Source of the DNA: Prevotella sp.
GTDB taxonomy: Bacteria; Bacillota; Clostridia; Oscillospirales; Ruminococcaceae
Direction of reading: 5' to 3'
Assembly (NCBI GenBank): GCA_023663025.1
Contig: JAMPIC010000001.1
Span: 41,021 to 74,239 of the forward strand
Length of the DNA: 33,219 nt
Of this stretch, positions 7,649 to 16,201 are shown in pieces. Numbering within the stretch: position 1 is the stretch's first letter; each line of letters starts with the position of its first letter. Position numbers and translations under genes: made by a program. The notes under the pieces are model-generated. The model did not search any database. It was not told the DNA's origin and was given only the letters and a program-made list of their open reading frames with translations.

Positions 7649-7678
7649 TTGACAAAATCACAGTTAATGTGCTATAAT
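7649..7678 (+). promoter_or_regulatory. Promoter of nrdR
   Basis: TTGACA (7649-7654), an 18-base spacer ending in TGC, then TATAAT (7673-7678): consensus boxes with an extended -10. The first transcribed base would be about 30 bases before the ATG. Confidence 0.85.
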
Positions 7679-7714
7679 TATTAAGAATATATTAAATTGA
7701 GAGGAGCGTTCGTT

Positions 7715-8161
7715 ATGCGATGTCCGTTTTGCGGTTTTGAAGATACCAAGGTCGTGGACTCACGTCCCGTCGACGGAAAAAAGCGCCGCAGACGCGAGTG
7801 CACAAACTGCGGAAAAAGGTTTACCACCTACGAATCCGTGGAAATGCCCGTACTGCTTGTGCTTAAAAAGGATAACACTATCGAGATTTTCGACAGGAAC
7901 AAGCTGATAAAGGGTCTTTCCACAGCTGTGAAAAAACGTCCCGTGTCAGCCGACGATATCGACATAATTGTTGACGCTGTGGAAAGCTGCTATGCCAATA
8001 CCATGCGGGACCGTATCCCCTCGGCTGAGATCGGCGATATCGTTCTGAAAGAGCTTAAAGCCATAGACCAGGTCGCATATGTGCGCTTCGCTTCGGTCTA
8101 TAAGGACTTCAACGACGTCGAAAGCTTCATAAACGTCATCTCCGAGCTGAAAAGGGGCTGA
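7715..8161 (+). CDS. nrdR: Transcriptional repressor NrdR
   Basis: 148 residues, the usual NrdR length. It begins with the zinc ribbon MRCPFCGFEDTKVVDSRP...RRRRECTNCGKRFTTYE (four Cys in two CxxC pairs), followed by the ATP-cone domain (VLKKDNTIEIFDRNKLIKGL through the VAYVRFASVYKDF signature). NrdR senses ATP/dATP and represses ribonucleotide reductase genes by binding NrdR boxes. GAGGAG lies eight bases before the ATG at 7715; an upstream in-frame TTG at 7697 is rejected because it precedes the binding site. It is monocistronic, between a consensus promoter and a palindrome at 8177-8220. No reductase gene is present in the window. Confidence 0.97.
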   Translation: MRCPFCGFEDTKVVDSRPVDGKKRRRRECTNCGKRFTTYESVEMPVLLVLKKDNTIEIFDRNKLIKGLSTAVKKRPVSADDIDIIVDAVESCYANTMRDRIPSAEIGDIVLKELKAIDQVAYVRFASVYKDFNDVESFINVISELKRG

Positions 8162-8176
8162 CGTCAGCCGTAATTC

Positions 8177-8220
8177 ATTTGTATATATTTTTCGGAGTTT
8201 TTTGTGAAAAATATACAAAT
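8177..8220 (+). terminator. AT-rich hairpin after nrdR
   Basis: ATTTGTATATATTTTTC (8177-8193) pairs with GAAAAATATACAAAT (8206-8220), with a 2-base bulge. There is no clean T-tract afterwards, so termination is plausible but not certain. Confidence 0.5.
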
Positions 8221-8234
8221 CTCCAAAAACATTG

Positions 8235-8263
8235 TTGATATTTTTAGTTGTATAGTGTATAAT
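8235..8263 (+). promoter_or_regulatory. Promoter of the EAL-domain gene
   Basis: TTGATA (8235-8240), 17 bases, TATAAT (8258-8263), ending 41 bases before the ATG at 8305. Confidence 0.75.
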
Positions 8264-8304
8264 TAAAGAGCATACATACCTGTTTTGAGGGGAGCGGTAA
8301 CAGT

Positions 8305-11300
8305 ATGAAAAACGATAGAAAACGACGTCTTTTTTTTATACGGCTTGCATATGCCGGCATAGCCGTTGTTCTTGCTTCGGCGGCGGCAATTGCTTTTATG
8401 CCCGCGCTGAAAAGCGTTTTTCTGACCTTGTCGGCGGTTTTTGCGGCAGGTACAGTCATAATCATTACCAATCTTTTTAACGAAATGCGCAAGCGTATCG
8501 AAAGTACCGAAAACATTATAGAAAAAGCCGACGGATACGCGGAAATAAGATACGACAAGAAAACCGAAACAGCTCATATCTCGGGAAATTTTTCCGAAAT
8601 AACGGGACTTGACGCGCCGAGCGATATTCTGGACGACATCGACTACAAAAAACTGGTTACCGATATGATATCCTACCCGTCCTCTTCGGGAGCGGATATC
8701 TATATGGCTGCCCGTCCCGAAAGCTGGATACAGATACATACATATGAAAACGGCGACTACGAGTTTACCATGATCAACGACGTATCCGAGCTTGTGTCCT
8801 GCAAGAACATCATAAAGAGCCTTAAATACTACGACAGCGAAACGGGAGTTCTTTGCCGCGACGCGTTTATATCAAAGGTGCGTTCCGTCTCCGGATCGCA
8901 CGCGGGGTCTGTGGGTCTGATAACCCTGCTGATAAGCGGCGTGGATAGGCTGACGTCTTTCAAGGGTACCGCGGCTGCCGACAGGGTGATCGCCAAAGCC
9001 GCGGCTTTTATAAAGAAATTTGAAAATCCTCACAATATTTTTTCGGGAAGAACTGCCACAAACGAGTTCTGCATACTCATAACGGATACCTACGAAGAAG
9101 GCTGCCGCAAATACGCGGATAAGCTTTTTGAAGGACTGAACGAAGCTTTGTCCTCGTCCGAGGGAAGCGAATATATCCGCGTTTACTGCGGATACGCCCT
9201 GTTCGGCAGCGAGGAAAACGACGCGGGAACAATGATGTCCGCCGTCGATTACGCGGCGTTTGAAGCGCAGTCCTCGTCGGCGGAGGCTCCCGTCGAATTT
9301 GACAGAGCCAATTATGTCCTGAAAGCATACGATTTCAAAAAGATACAGGTATTCAAAAGAGTTGCCGGGGAAGGTCTGGTCAGCTATTATTTCCAGCCCA
9401 TCGTAGACGCCCATACCGGAGTAATATACGCATACGAGGCTCTTATGAGACCGCAGGAGATCGACGGAATAAAGCTTTCGCCCACCGAGGTCGTGGAGAT
9501 CGCCGGCGAGCAGGGAATGTCCTCCGTAATCGAGTACCTGACGCTTTCAAAGACCATCTCTTACCTGTGGGACAACAAAGAGCTTTTCAGCGATAAAAAA
9601 CTGTTTATCAATACAATACCCAATTGCCTTATTTCCGACGATCTGTACGAGGGACTTTCCTCTTCCTACGGCGAGATTTTCGACAAGCTGGTAATAGAGA
9701 TCACAGAGGGACTTCAGGTCACTCCCAAAAGTCTGGACACGCTCCGCGAACGGTACTGCGTCAAAGGCTCGCTCCTTGCCATGGACGACTACGGAACAGG
9801 CTACGCGAACGAATCTACGCTTATTTCAATGAAACCCGATTTCATCAAGATAGACCGTTCTCTCATCATGAATATCAACGAGGACGTTCAGAAACAGCAC
9901 CTTGTTTCAAATATGATCGACTTTGCAGGAAATCACGGCATAAAAGCTCTTGCCGAAGGCGTCGAAACAAAGGAAGAGCTTGAAATGCTCATTACCTTCG
10001 GAATAGACCTTATCCAGGGTTATTACACAAGCAAGCCCAATCCTGCGCTTATTACCGAAATACCGTCCGAAATAAGGGACAATATACTGAGCATAAATCT
10101 TAAAAACGTGGGCTATGCCAAAAAAGTGTTTACCGTCGATACGGAGGAACCGCAGGATCTTGCCGAGCTTGCCGTACACGGCTATACCGATGTTGTCGTC
10201 AAGGCTGAAAATGTTTTCCTGACAGGAAAATCTTCCTGCTCGGCAAGCATGAGGATAAGCTGCCCCGACGGTTACGCCGGTTGCATAAATATCAGCGGAG
10301 TAAACGTTTTCGGTCTGGAAGCGCCCGTTCTTACGCTGGGCAAAAACTGCGACGTTACGCTGACCGTCGACGGCAAAAACTGTTTCTCCTATGAGGGAAT
10401 ACGGGTTCCCGCGTCGAGCAGCCTTACGATCAACGGCGGAGGTCAGCTCAATATCGACATGAACAATCCGAGCGGAGTTGTAATAGGCGGCGACTGCTTT
10501 CAGGACTTCGGCGCAATTTCCGTCAATATCGGAGGCAGCCTGAATATAACCTCCCAATCGGGAAACGCCGTGGCGATCGGCGGCGGCTTCGGCGGGGAAA
10601 ACTCGTCGATAGATATTACCGGAGGACTTATTACCGCCGAGCTTAAAGGCATGGCTCTTATCGGTATCGGAGCGGTTTCGGGCGCGGTCGGAATTAAACT
10701 CACAGACTGCAGCGTCGACATCGACGCTGCAGGTCAAAGCGTTGTCGCGGTCGGCTCCCGGAGCGGCAAAATCGACTTGGAGTGCTGCTCCTCCGTGGCG
10801 GCTTCCTGTTCCGGAGACAACTGCTGCTGCTTCGGAACTCTTGAAAACGGCAGCGGACGCATGAAATTCAACGGCGCAGTCTGCGACCTGACAATACATT
10901 CCAAAAACAGCGTGACCATCGGCGCTATAAACGGAAACGTTGATACCGAAATAATTTCGGGAGAATACAGCGTCTTCTGCGAGGGAAACAGCGCGGCAGG
11001 TATCGGAGACTGCTTCGGTTCCGGAAACGTCGCCATTTCCGGAGGTTCTTTCAAAATGCACATCGCGGCTTCAACGGAAGTTCCCATCGGTTCGCCTAAA
11101 GGAAAATCCGTTATCAGCGGCGGCAGCATACTCAGCGACAGCCGCGAAAAAATAAAAGCCGAAAGTCCTTACGGAGAGCCGCTTGAAGAGGTTCGGACCG
11201 AATGCGAAAGCTTCAGCGAAAAAATATCCTCCGACGGAAAAGAGTATTTGTACACAGCTTCTCCGTTCAGGGACGACAGCTTTGTCAGCGTGTATCTGCC

Positions 11301-11322
11301 TGTCGGATACAAAGAAAAATAA
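8305..11322 (+). CDS. Membrane c-di-GMP phosphodiesterase: degenerate GGDEF, EAL, C-terminal glycine-rich repeat domain
   Basis: 1005 residues with GAGGGGAGCGG before the ATG. Two membrane helices (about 9-31 and 35-55) are followed by a short sensor-like region and a GGDEF-fold domain (about 170-335) whose signature is RTATNEF, so it should not make c-di-GMP. The EAL domain (about 345-590) is complete: YEALMRP, NTIPN, EITE, DDYGTGYAN, KIDRS, AEGVET and QGYYTSKP, so hydrolysis of c-di-GMP is expected. Residues about 625-945 form repeated strands of the form GG-x-I-x-I, with IGGGFGG, IGIGAVSG and ISGGSF turns: a beta-helix-like array such as is found in secreted Clostridia proteins. Here it follows cytosolic domains and is Cys-rich, which fits the cytosol. 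A strong terminator follows. Confidence 0.93.
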   Translation: MKNDRKRRLFFIRLAYAGIAVVLASAAAIAFMPALKSVFLTLSAVFAAGTVIIITNLFNEMRKRIESTENIIEKADGYAEIRYDKKTETAHISGNFSEITGLDAPSDILDDIDYKKLVTDMISYPSSSGADIYMAARPESWIQIHTYENGDYEFTMINDVSELVSCKNIIKSLKYYDSETGVLCRDAFISKVRSVSGSHAGSVGLITLLISGVDRLTSFKGTAAADRVIAKAAAFIKKFENPHNIFSGRTATNEFCILITDTYEEGCRKYADKLFEGLNEALSSSEGSEYIRVYCGYALFGSEENDAGTMMSAVDYAAFEAQSSSAEAPVEFDRANYVLKAYDFKKIQVFKRVAGEGLVSYYFQPIVDAHTGVIYAYEALMRPQEIDGIKLSPTEVVEIAGEQGMSSVIEYLTLSKTISYLWDNKELFSDKKLFINTIPNCLISDDLYEGLSSSYGEIFDKLVIEITEGLQVTPKSLDTLRERYCVKGSLLAMDDYGTGYANESTLISMKPDFIKIDRSLIMNINEDVQKQHLVSNMIDFAGNHGIKALAEGVETKEELEMLITFGIDLIQGYYTSKPNPALITEIPSEIRDNILSINLKNVGYAKKVFTVDTEEPQDLAELAVHGYTDVVVKAENVFLTGKSSCSASMRISCPDGYAGCINISGVNVFGLEAPVLTLGKNCDVTLTVDGKNCFSYEGIRVPASSSLTINGGGQLNIDMNNPSGVVIGGDCFQDFGAISVNIGGSLNITSQSGNAVAIGGGFGGENSSIDITGGLITAELKGMALIGIGAVSGAVGIKLTDCSVDIDAAGQSVVAVGSRSGKIDLECCSSVAASCSGDNCCCFGTLENGSGRMKFNGAVCDLTIHSKNSVTIGAINGNVDTEIISGEYSVFCEGNSAAGIGDCFGSGNVAISGGSFKMHIAASTEVPIGSPKGKSVISGGSILSDSREKIKAESPYGEPLEEVRTECESFSEKISSDGKEYLYTASPFRDDSFVSVYLPVGYKEK

Positions 11323-11324
11323 TG

Positions 11325-11360
11325 AAAAACCCGCAGGAAAAAGTTTTTCTGCGGGTTTTT
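11325..11360 (+). terminator. Terminator after the phosphodiesterase gene
   Basis: AAAAACCCGCAG (11325-11336) pairs with CTGCGGGTTTTT (11349-11360), a 12-bp stem ending in a T run, immediately after the stop. Confidence 0.93.
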
Positions 11361-11428
11361 ATGTTTTAATTTATGTGAAAATCAAATGAAAATTATGTGA
11401 TAATCAGGTGAAATAAATATTGGCTTAA

Positions 11429-11457
11429 TTGACAAACGTATATTTCTATAGTATAAT
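11429..11457 (+). promoter_or_regulatory. Consensus promoter of the tetR-CPBP operon
   Basis: TTGACA (11429-11434), 17 bases, TATAAT (11452-11457). The -10 box overlaps the left edge of the large palindrome at 11454-11493, so a protein on the palindrome would block polymerase. Confidence 0.9.
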
Positions 11458-11493
11458 TCGAGTTATATAATTCAAATTATATAACTCGAATTA
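11454..11493. promoter_or_regulatory. 40-bp perfect palindrome, probable TetR operator
   Basis: Arms of 19 bases (11454-11472 and 11475-11493) are exact reverse complements around the 2-base centre CA. The site spans the -10 box and the transcript start, directly upstream of the TetR gene, the classic position for an autorepressing operator. As RNA it would also fold into a 5' hairpin. Confidence 0.85.
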
Positions 11494-11509
11494 CAAAGGG
11501 AGGACAATT

Positions 11510-12076
11510 GTGCCGAAAACAAAAATATCCCGGGAAATGGTTGTGGACGCCGCCTTTGAGGTCGCCCGCGCCATGGGTATCGAAAACGTCAACGCCCGAA
11601 CCGTCTCGGAAAAGCTGGGCTGCTCGACACAGCCCGTTATGTACTGCTTTGCCCGTATCGAGGAGCTGAAACGAGCCGTCTACGAAAAGGCGGACGGGTT
11701 TCATACCGAGTATCTTATGAACATCGACCCGACGAACGGCGTTATGCTGAGTATCGGCTTGAACTATATCCGTTTCGCCGTGAAAGAGCCGCGCCTGTTC
11801 CGCCTGCTTTTTCAGTCGGGCTTCGGGACGGAAAACAGTCTGCTCGATATGATAAATTCCGAGGAGCTTGTTCCCGTGTTGAACGCTATGCGGGGCGCAA
11901 TGGGAATAACTGTTGAGCAGACAAAAAACGTCTTTACGACGATAGCGATGTTCGCCCACGGGTACGCAAGCATAATCGCCAACAATTCGCTGGAGTACGA
12001 CGAAAAAACCGTCGCCGCCGACCTTGAGCGCGCGTACCTGGGAGCGGTTCTTGCCGCGGAAATGGAGGAAAATTAA
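11510..12076 (+). CDS. TetR/AcrR-family transcriptional regulator
   Basis: 188 residues starting at GTG 11510, seven bases after AAAGGGAGG. The N-terminal helix-turn-helix is ISREMVVDAAFEVARAMGIENVNARTVSEKLGCSTQPVMYCF (residues about 6-48), the TetR_N pattern. The rest is a helical ligand/dimer domain of unknown specificity, with WHG-domain-like FVKEPRLFRLLF spacing. It should repress its own operon from the adjoining palindrome. Its stop touches the ATG of the CPBP protease gene, so the membrane protease is its most likely co-regulated target. Confidence 0.93.
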   Translation: MPKTKISREMVVDAAFEVARAMGIENVNARTVSEKLGCSTQPVMYCFARIEELKRAVYEKADGFHTEYLMNIDPTNGVMLSIGLNYIRFAVKEPRLFRLLFQSGFGTENSLLDMINSEELVPVLNAMRGAMGITVEQTKNVFTTIAMFAHGYASIIANNSLEYDEKTVAADLERAYLGAVLAAEMEEN

Positions 12077-12817
12077 ATGAAAAAATTATACGAAAAAAGC
12101 GAAATATGGTTCGCGGTAGTTTGGATATTCATCTATGTAATAGCGTTAAGTCTGGCGGACGATTTTTCGGAGACCTTGGGAGTTTTTAAATCCGTCACCG
12201 CGCCTTTGAGCATAATCTTGTCGGCAGTTATTTTCATATGGATAAAAAAGAACGGTTTAACCGAAAAATACGGCTTGTGCGCCTTTGAGGGAAATATTAA
12301 AAATTACCTGTTCTTTATACCCCTTGTTATAATGGTATCCTCGCGGCTTTGGGGAGGAATTGCCGTTGTCAGACCTTTCCTCGAATGCGCACTGTACATA
12401 GTGAGTATGCTTGGCGTGGGCTTTTTGGAGGAAATTATTTTCAGAGGATTTCTTTTCAAGGGCATATGCAAAAGCAGCGTAAAGCGTGCTATAGTGATTT
12501 CAAGCGTTACATTCGGCATAGGTCACATTGTGAATTTGCTGAACGGACAGGCTACTTTGGATACCGTGGTGCAAATTGTCTTTGCGGTTGCGGTGGGCTT
12601 TTGCTTTACAATTATTTTCTACAGGGGAAAGAGCCTGCTGCCCTGTATAATTACACACGGCGTAAACAACGCGCTGGGCGTTTTCGCCGAGGGCGCGGAG
12701 ACTTCGCAGACCCTTACCGTTATAACCGCCGCCGTGTTATGCGTTGTACTTTTGGCGTACACGCTGTGGATAATCAAAAAAGAAGCGGTCTTGAACGGTG
12801 CGGAGAACCGTGTATAG
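12077..12817 (+). CDS. CPBP-family intramembrane metalloprotease (CAAX/Abi type)
   Basis: 246 residues with about seven to eight hydrophobic segments. The family motifs are present: EEIIFRGFLFKG (EExxxR, residues about 119-130), a His in FGIGHIVNLLNG and the final ITHGVNNALG. These glutamates and histidines coordinate the metal in the membrane. Family members process prenylated or bacteriocin-like peptides or give self-immunity; the substrate here is unknown and no peptide gene is visible nearby. The start ATG is directly after the tetR stop, so expression is coupled. A bidirectional terminator follows at 12840-12875. Confidence 0.9.
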   Translation: MKKLYEKSEIWFAVVWIFIYVIALSLADDFSETLGVFKSVTAPLSIILSAVIFIWIKKNGLTEKYGLCAFEGNIKNYLFFIPLVIMVSSRLWGGIAVVRPFLECALYIVSMLGVGFLEEIIFRGFLFKGICKSSVKRAIVISSVTFGIGHIVNLLNGQATLDTVVQIVFAVAVGFCFTIIFYRGKSLLPCIITHGVNNALGVFAEGAETSQTLTVITAAVLCVVLLAYTLWIIKKEAVLNGAENRV

Positions 12818-12839
12818 GGAGCGGAATTTCCCGAAATCA

Positions 12840-12875
12840 AAAAAGGACAGAGCGTTTATCGGCTCTGTCCTTTTT
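12840..12875. terminator. Bidirectional terminator between CPBP and esterase genes
   Basis: GGACAGAGC (12845-12853) pairs with GCTCTGTCC (12862-12870), flanked by A5 and T5 runs, so it can stop transcription from both sides. It lies between two converging genes. Confidence 0.92.
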
Positions 12876-12892
12876 ATTTTGCAGACAACCCG

Positions 12893-14197
12893 TCAGGAAA
12901 CCATAAGTCCCAAAATGGTAATGCCCTTGTCCTCGCTGCCCTCGGCAGGCTTGATCTCGATGGTATGCTTTGCCGTCTCGTTTGTCAGCGTGACCTGCTT
13001 GGTGTTGCCGTAATTTCCCCAGCCGCCCGTAAAGTCGGCTTCCAGTTTGCCCTTGCGCTCGCCGTCCACGTAGACCTCGTAAGTGCCGCTCTTTCCGTCG
13101 GTGGTGCACATAAAGAACACGCCGAAATTCCTGCACTCAACGTCAAAGGTCAGGCTTCCTCCCGCCTCGGACTTCCAGTTGTTATGGAACTGGTCGTAGA
13201 AATCCTTTTCAACGACCTCGAAGCCCTCGGAGGACGTCGCAGTAATATCCGCCGCGCTGAGCATTTTCGCATTGGCAAAATAATCCTTTGTGGGACCCTC
13301 CGCACTGAAGGCGGTCGGTTCCTCCGTTATGCTGTCCAGACTGTCGTAAACGCCGTCGAGATAGCGCGAAACTATCTGCCCGATTATATCGTGCCCCGCG
13401 TCGTTGGGGTGGATATTGTCGGGGGAAATGTCCCTCCAGACAAGATTTCCCGCCGCCACCTCGGGATAAACCGCGTCATGGTAGCTGAGCATAGGCAGGT
13501 CGTAAGCCTCGCCTATTTCCTTGTGGACGTCCTGCAGGCTCGTGCCGTCCTCCATTGTGGTGAACAGCAGCATTACCGCGGGGTTGCTGTCGCAGGACAA
13601 AATCTTCCGCACAAGGCTGTCGTAGGAGTATTTGTTCATGGTCTTGTCCGTGTCGTTTACGGAAAATTCCACAATAACCGCGTCCGGCTTGTATGACAGC
13701 AGCTGCTCGTCCACGCGGTGAACGCCCAGATAGCTGTTCGTGCCGCCTATTCCCGCGTTGACGAAGTTCACGTTCACGCCGGGAAATTTTGTCATCCACC
13801 AGTTATAAAACAGCGAAGCGTAGCAGCTTGACGTTGAGGAAGCCAGACTTCCCTGAGTTATCGAGCCGCCGATAACTCCCACGGTAATATCCTCGCCGTT
13901 CATGGCTTTTTTCATTGCGTGAGCAAGTCTCGCGCGGTTGCCCTCGTTCATGATCGCTCTGCCGTACATCTTGTCCGACACTCCCTCCTCCAAATTTACG
14001 GGTACGCCCGCTTCGACCTCGTTCGGGTCGGCAGCCGTTGTAACGGCAGCGGGCGCGTTTGCCGACGCGGTCTCCGCTTCGCTTTGGGTAACGTCTCCGC
14101 CGCCGTCCGAGGAGCTGCTGCACGAGGCGAGCATTGCCGCACACATCACAGCCGCCGCGGCTGCGGACATGGTTTTCCTGATCTTCAATATCATCAT
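12893..14197 (-). CDS. SGNH/GDSL-family esterase lipoprotein with C-terminal accessory domain
   Basis: 434 residues. A signal peptide ends in the lipobox LASC (Cys about residue 26), followed by a Ser/Ala/Thr-rich linker. The SGNH catalytic blocks are GGSITQG (nucleophile Ser), GIGGTNS, FSVND and DNIHPND (Asp-His). The C-terminal 120 residues (SLTFDVECRNFGVFF...TYEVYVDGERKGKL) look like a beta-sandwich domain, possibly carbohydrate-binding. A role in removing acyl groups from plant polysaccharide at the cell surface is likely, given the GH9 gene 58 bases upstream in the same direction. The start is ambiguous: AAAGGA abuts the tandem ATGs, and a TTG four codons in has better spacing. Confidence 0.9.
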   Translation of the reverse strand: MMILKIRKTMSAAAAAVMCAAMLASCSSSSDGGGDVTQSEAETASANAPAAVTTAADPNEVEAGVPVNLEEGVSDKMYGRAIMNEGNRARLAHAMKKAMNGEDITVGVIGGSITQGSLASSTSSCYASLFYNWWMTKFPGVNVNFVNAGIGGTNSYLGVHRVDEQLLSYKPDAVIVEFSVNDTDKTMNKYSYDSLVRKILSCDSNPAVMLLFTTMEDGTSLQDVHKEIGEAYDLPMLSYHDAVYPEVAAGNLVWRDISPDNIHPNDAGHDIIGQIVSRYLDGVYDSLDSITEEPTAFSAEGPTKDYFANAKMLSAADITATSSEGFEVVEKDFYDQFHNNWKSEAGGSLTFDVECRNFGVFFMCTTDGKSGTYEVYVDGERKGKLEADFTGGWGNYGNTKQVTLTNETAKHTIEIKPAEGSEDKGITILGLMVS

Positions 14198-14255
14198 TCC
14201 TTTTTATTTTTTATATAGCAATACTGTAAAATAACGCTTTTTGCAGGTGCGGTTA

Positions 14256-15884
14256 TTATTTTGCAGGATTGCTGCAAAGGGACTCCAAATAGCCCGTCAC
14301 AAATACCGCCGCCGAATTGCAGTATATCGCCGATTCGTTTGTGGAAAAGCTGTAAAGGATATCACAGTAGCATTTTGCGGGAGGAGTTTCAGCGGGGATA
14401 TTCCATTGGGTGAAATCGTCCTCCGCGTTTTTATTGGGACCGCACACCAACAGACCGGGAACGGGTTCGTCCACCTCGTCCGCCCCCGAGGGACGGTGAT
14501 GAGGGTGCATGACGCGCTTGCTCCCAAAGCCTGTAACATAGCATATATCCATAGGATTTTTCCCCAAAATGTAGTTGAGCTGTTCGCAAACGGTCTGCAA
14601 ATACTCGTCGCACGCAAATATTTTGTATGCCAGAATAAGCACTATACTGTCGGTCATGGAGTACATATTGCTGCCGCGAACATAGTCCTCCTCGGACTTT
14701 GCCGTTCCGTAGCCGCTTTTTTGGCTAAGGCTGTACAAATTGTCCGCCCTCACACGAAGCTGGAGTTTTAAGGACTGCTCCACAAACTCGTTTTTCGGCT
14801 GACCGCCGAAAAGGTACGCCGCCGCGCCGAAGCCGCCGTTTTCGCGGTTTACGAAACCCGACGCATTTATGTGCCCGTAAAGAGCCATTATCCTGTCGTG
14901 GAACGTCTTGTCGCCCGTGGTCTCGTACAGCTCGCACACCGCCCAGAACATCTCGTCGTCGGGAACGTCGTCGTAGAAATCGCCCGCCGCGTTGACCGCG
15001 ATGGTGGGCGGATTTTCAAAGGGCGCATATCTCGGATTGTTCATGAGCCATATCCAGGCGTTAATGGAAGCTTCGTGAAGCCTGAGCGAAAATTCCCCGT
15101 CGAACTCGCTGAACACCCGCGAAGCAAGGGAAGTCACCGCGCAGAAGCACGCCGCAGCCTGATGGGATTTCGGAAAAACGAACTGTTCCGTGAAATCCTC
15201 CTGAGGCATTACAATGGGGACTGCCCTTACGGACGATACTTTGTGGTAAACGCCGCCGTCCCGCGCCTGCATTTTCAGCAGCCATTCAAGACCCACGCGG
15301 CATTCGTTGAGGATATCGGGCACTCCGTTTCCGGATTCGGGAATATCCGCGCCGTCGGCGAAGCTTTCGGGAAACAGCTTGTAGGCATACAGAAGATGTC
15401 CGAGTGCAACGCAGGTACAGACGGTGAACTTGCCGTATCCGCCCGAATCGTGCCAGCCGCCGCTGACGTCCAAACGCTTTGCGGGAGAGCCGAACAGGGG
15501 TACTGTCTCGGAATGGCACTGCCCGTGGGCGTATTCGCCGGCGTACCGTCTGTCAAGGGAGGCGCACCTGTTGTAGCAGAAGCTTTTCAGCAAAGCTTTT
15601 TTCAGTTCGCTGTAAGGCTTTTCGGCTATGGGGAAAACAGGGGAGCGGCGCATACCCGCGCGGATATAGTAGCTGCCGCAGCGGTCGAGAGAAGAAAAGT
15701 CCAGCACAGAAACGGTATCCGCCGAAGCCTTGTCGGAAACGGGTTCGGAAGCCGCCGACCGCAGAACGGGTTTTCCTGTCAGAGCGTCCACAACGCTGAA
15801 TTCGTCGGCAGCGCCGATAAACGCGGCGGTCTTGCGCATAGTGCGGCAGTATCCGAGCTGATTCAGAACTATTTTTTTGCTCAC
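14256..15884 (-). CDS. Glycoside hydrolase family 9 enzyme, cytoplasmic, altered catalytic base motif
   Basis: 542 residues from GTG 15884, six bases after AGGGGG. There is no signal peptide. Residues 1-80 form the N-terminal Ig-like domain (KKIVLNQLGYCRTMRKTAAFIG), and the (alpha/alpha)6 catalytic domain follows with GGWHDSGGYGKF, VMHPHHRPSG and STNESAIYCNS. The late Glu (about E517) matches the GH9 general acid. The usual DAGD motif is D146-S-G-G149: the second Asp, normally the catalytic base, is Gly. The enzyme could act on imported oligosaccharides, be an unusual GH9 subtype, or be weakened. It is first of a two-gene unit with the SGNH esterase. Confidence 0.9.
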   Translation of the reverse strand: MSKKIVLNQLGYCRTMRKTAAFIGAADEFSVVDALTGKPVLRSAASEPVSDKASADTVSVLDFSSLDRCGSYYIRAGMRRSPVFPIAEKPYSELKKALLKSFCYNRCASLDRRYAGEYAHGQCHSETVPLFGSPAKRLDVSGGWHDSGGYGKFTVCTCVALGHLLYAYKLFPESFADGADIPESGNGVPDILNECRVGLEWLLKMQARDGGVYHKVSSVRAVPIVMPQEDFTEQFVFPKSHQAAACFCAVTSLASRVFSEFDGEFSLRLHEASINAWIWLMNNPRYAPFENPPTIAVNAAGDFYDDVPDDEMFWAVCELYETTGDKTFHDRIMALYGHINASGFVNRENGGFGAAAYLFGGQPKNEFVEQSLKLQLRVRADNLYSLSQKSGYGTAKSEEDYVRGSNMYSMTDSIVLILAYKIFACDEYLQTVCEQLNYILGKNPMDICYVTGFGSKRVMHPHHRPSGADEVDEPVPGLLVCGPNKNAEDDFTQWNIPAETPPAKCYCDILYSFSTNESAIYCNSAAVFVTGYLESLCSNPAK

Positions 15885-15969
15885 GGACAGACCCCCTTTC
15901 CCTGTAACGGACGGCGCGGAACATTCCGCCGAACGCGTCCGAAACGGCTTTGTTTTTTTCTTCACAATA

Positions 15970-15975
15970 ATTATA
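15970..15975 (-). promoter_or_regulatory. Likely -10 box of the GH9-esterase unit
   Basis: TATAAT on the minus strand preceded by TGTG, 86 bases before the GTG start. No good -35 is present, so the promoter is either extended -10 type or activator-dependent. Confidence 0.45.
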
Positions 15976-16116
15976 CACCATTCCATACGCAAAAGTGATA
16001 ACCTTTTTCATAGTTTTTTTTACCTATTTGTTAAATTGCTCTACTCCGAGAAAAAATGTCGAAAAAATTTGTGCAAAATCAACAAACGTCAAAGGCTAAA
16101 ATATCTAAATTATTTG

Positions 16117-16145
16117 TTGACTTTTTTGCGGTATTTTGATATAAT
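16117..16145 (+). promoter_or_regulatory. Promoter of the first solute-binding protein gene
   Basis: TTGACT (16117-16122), 17 bases, TATAAT (16140-16145) with TGA just before the -10 (extended). It is divergent from the GH9 promoter, so the 230-base gap may hold shared control sites. Confidence 0.85.
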
Positions 16146-16201
16146 AATATTGCAAATATGTGACCAATACTGTTACAAGAATAAAATTAGGAGGTTATTT
16201 A

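Noticed and set aside
9907..11061. 384-codon minus-strand frame inside the phosphodiesterase gene
   Set aside because: It is antisense to the conserved EAL motifs and repeat array; no ribosome binding site or family pattern.
14871..15998. Long plus-strand frame opposite the GH9 gene
   Set aside because: GH9 motifs and a clear start lie on the minus strand.
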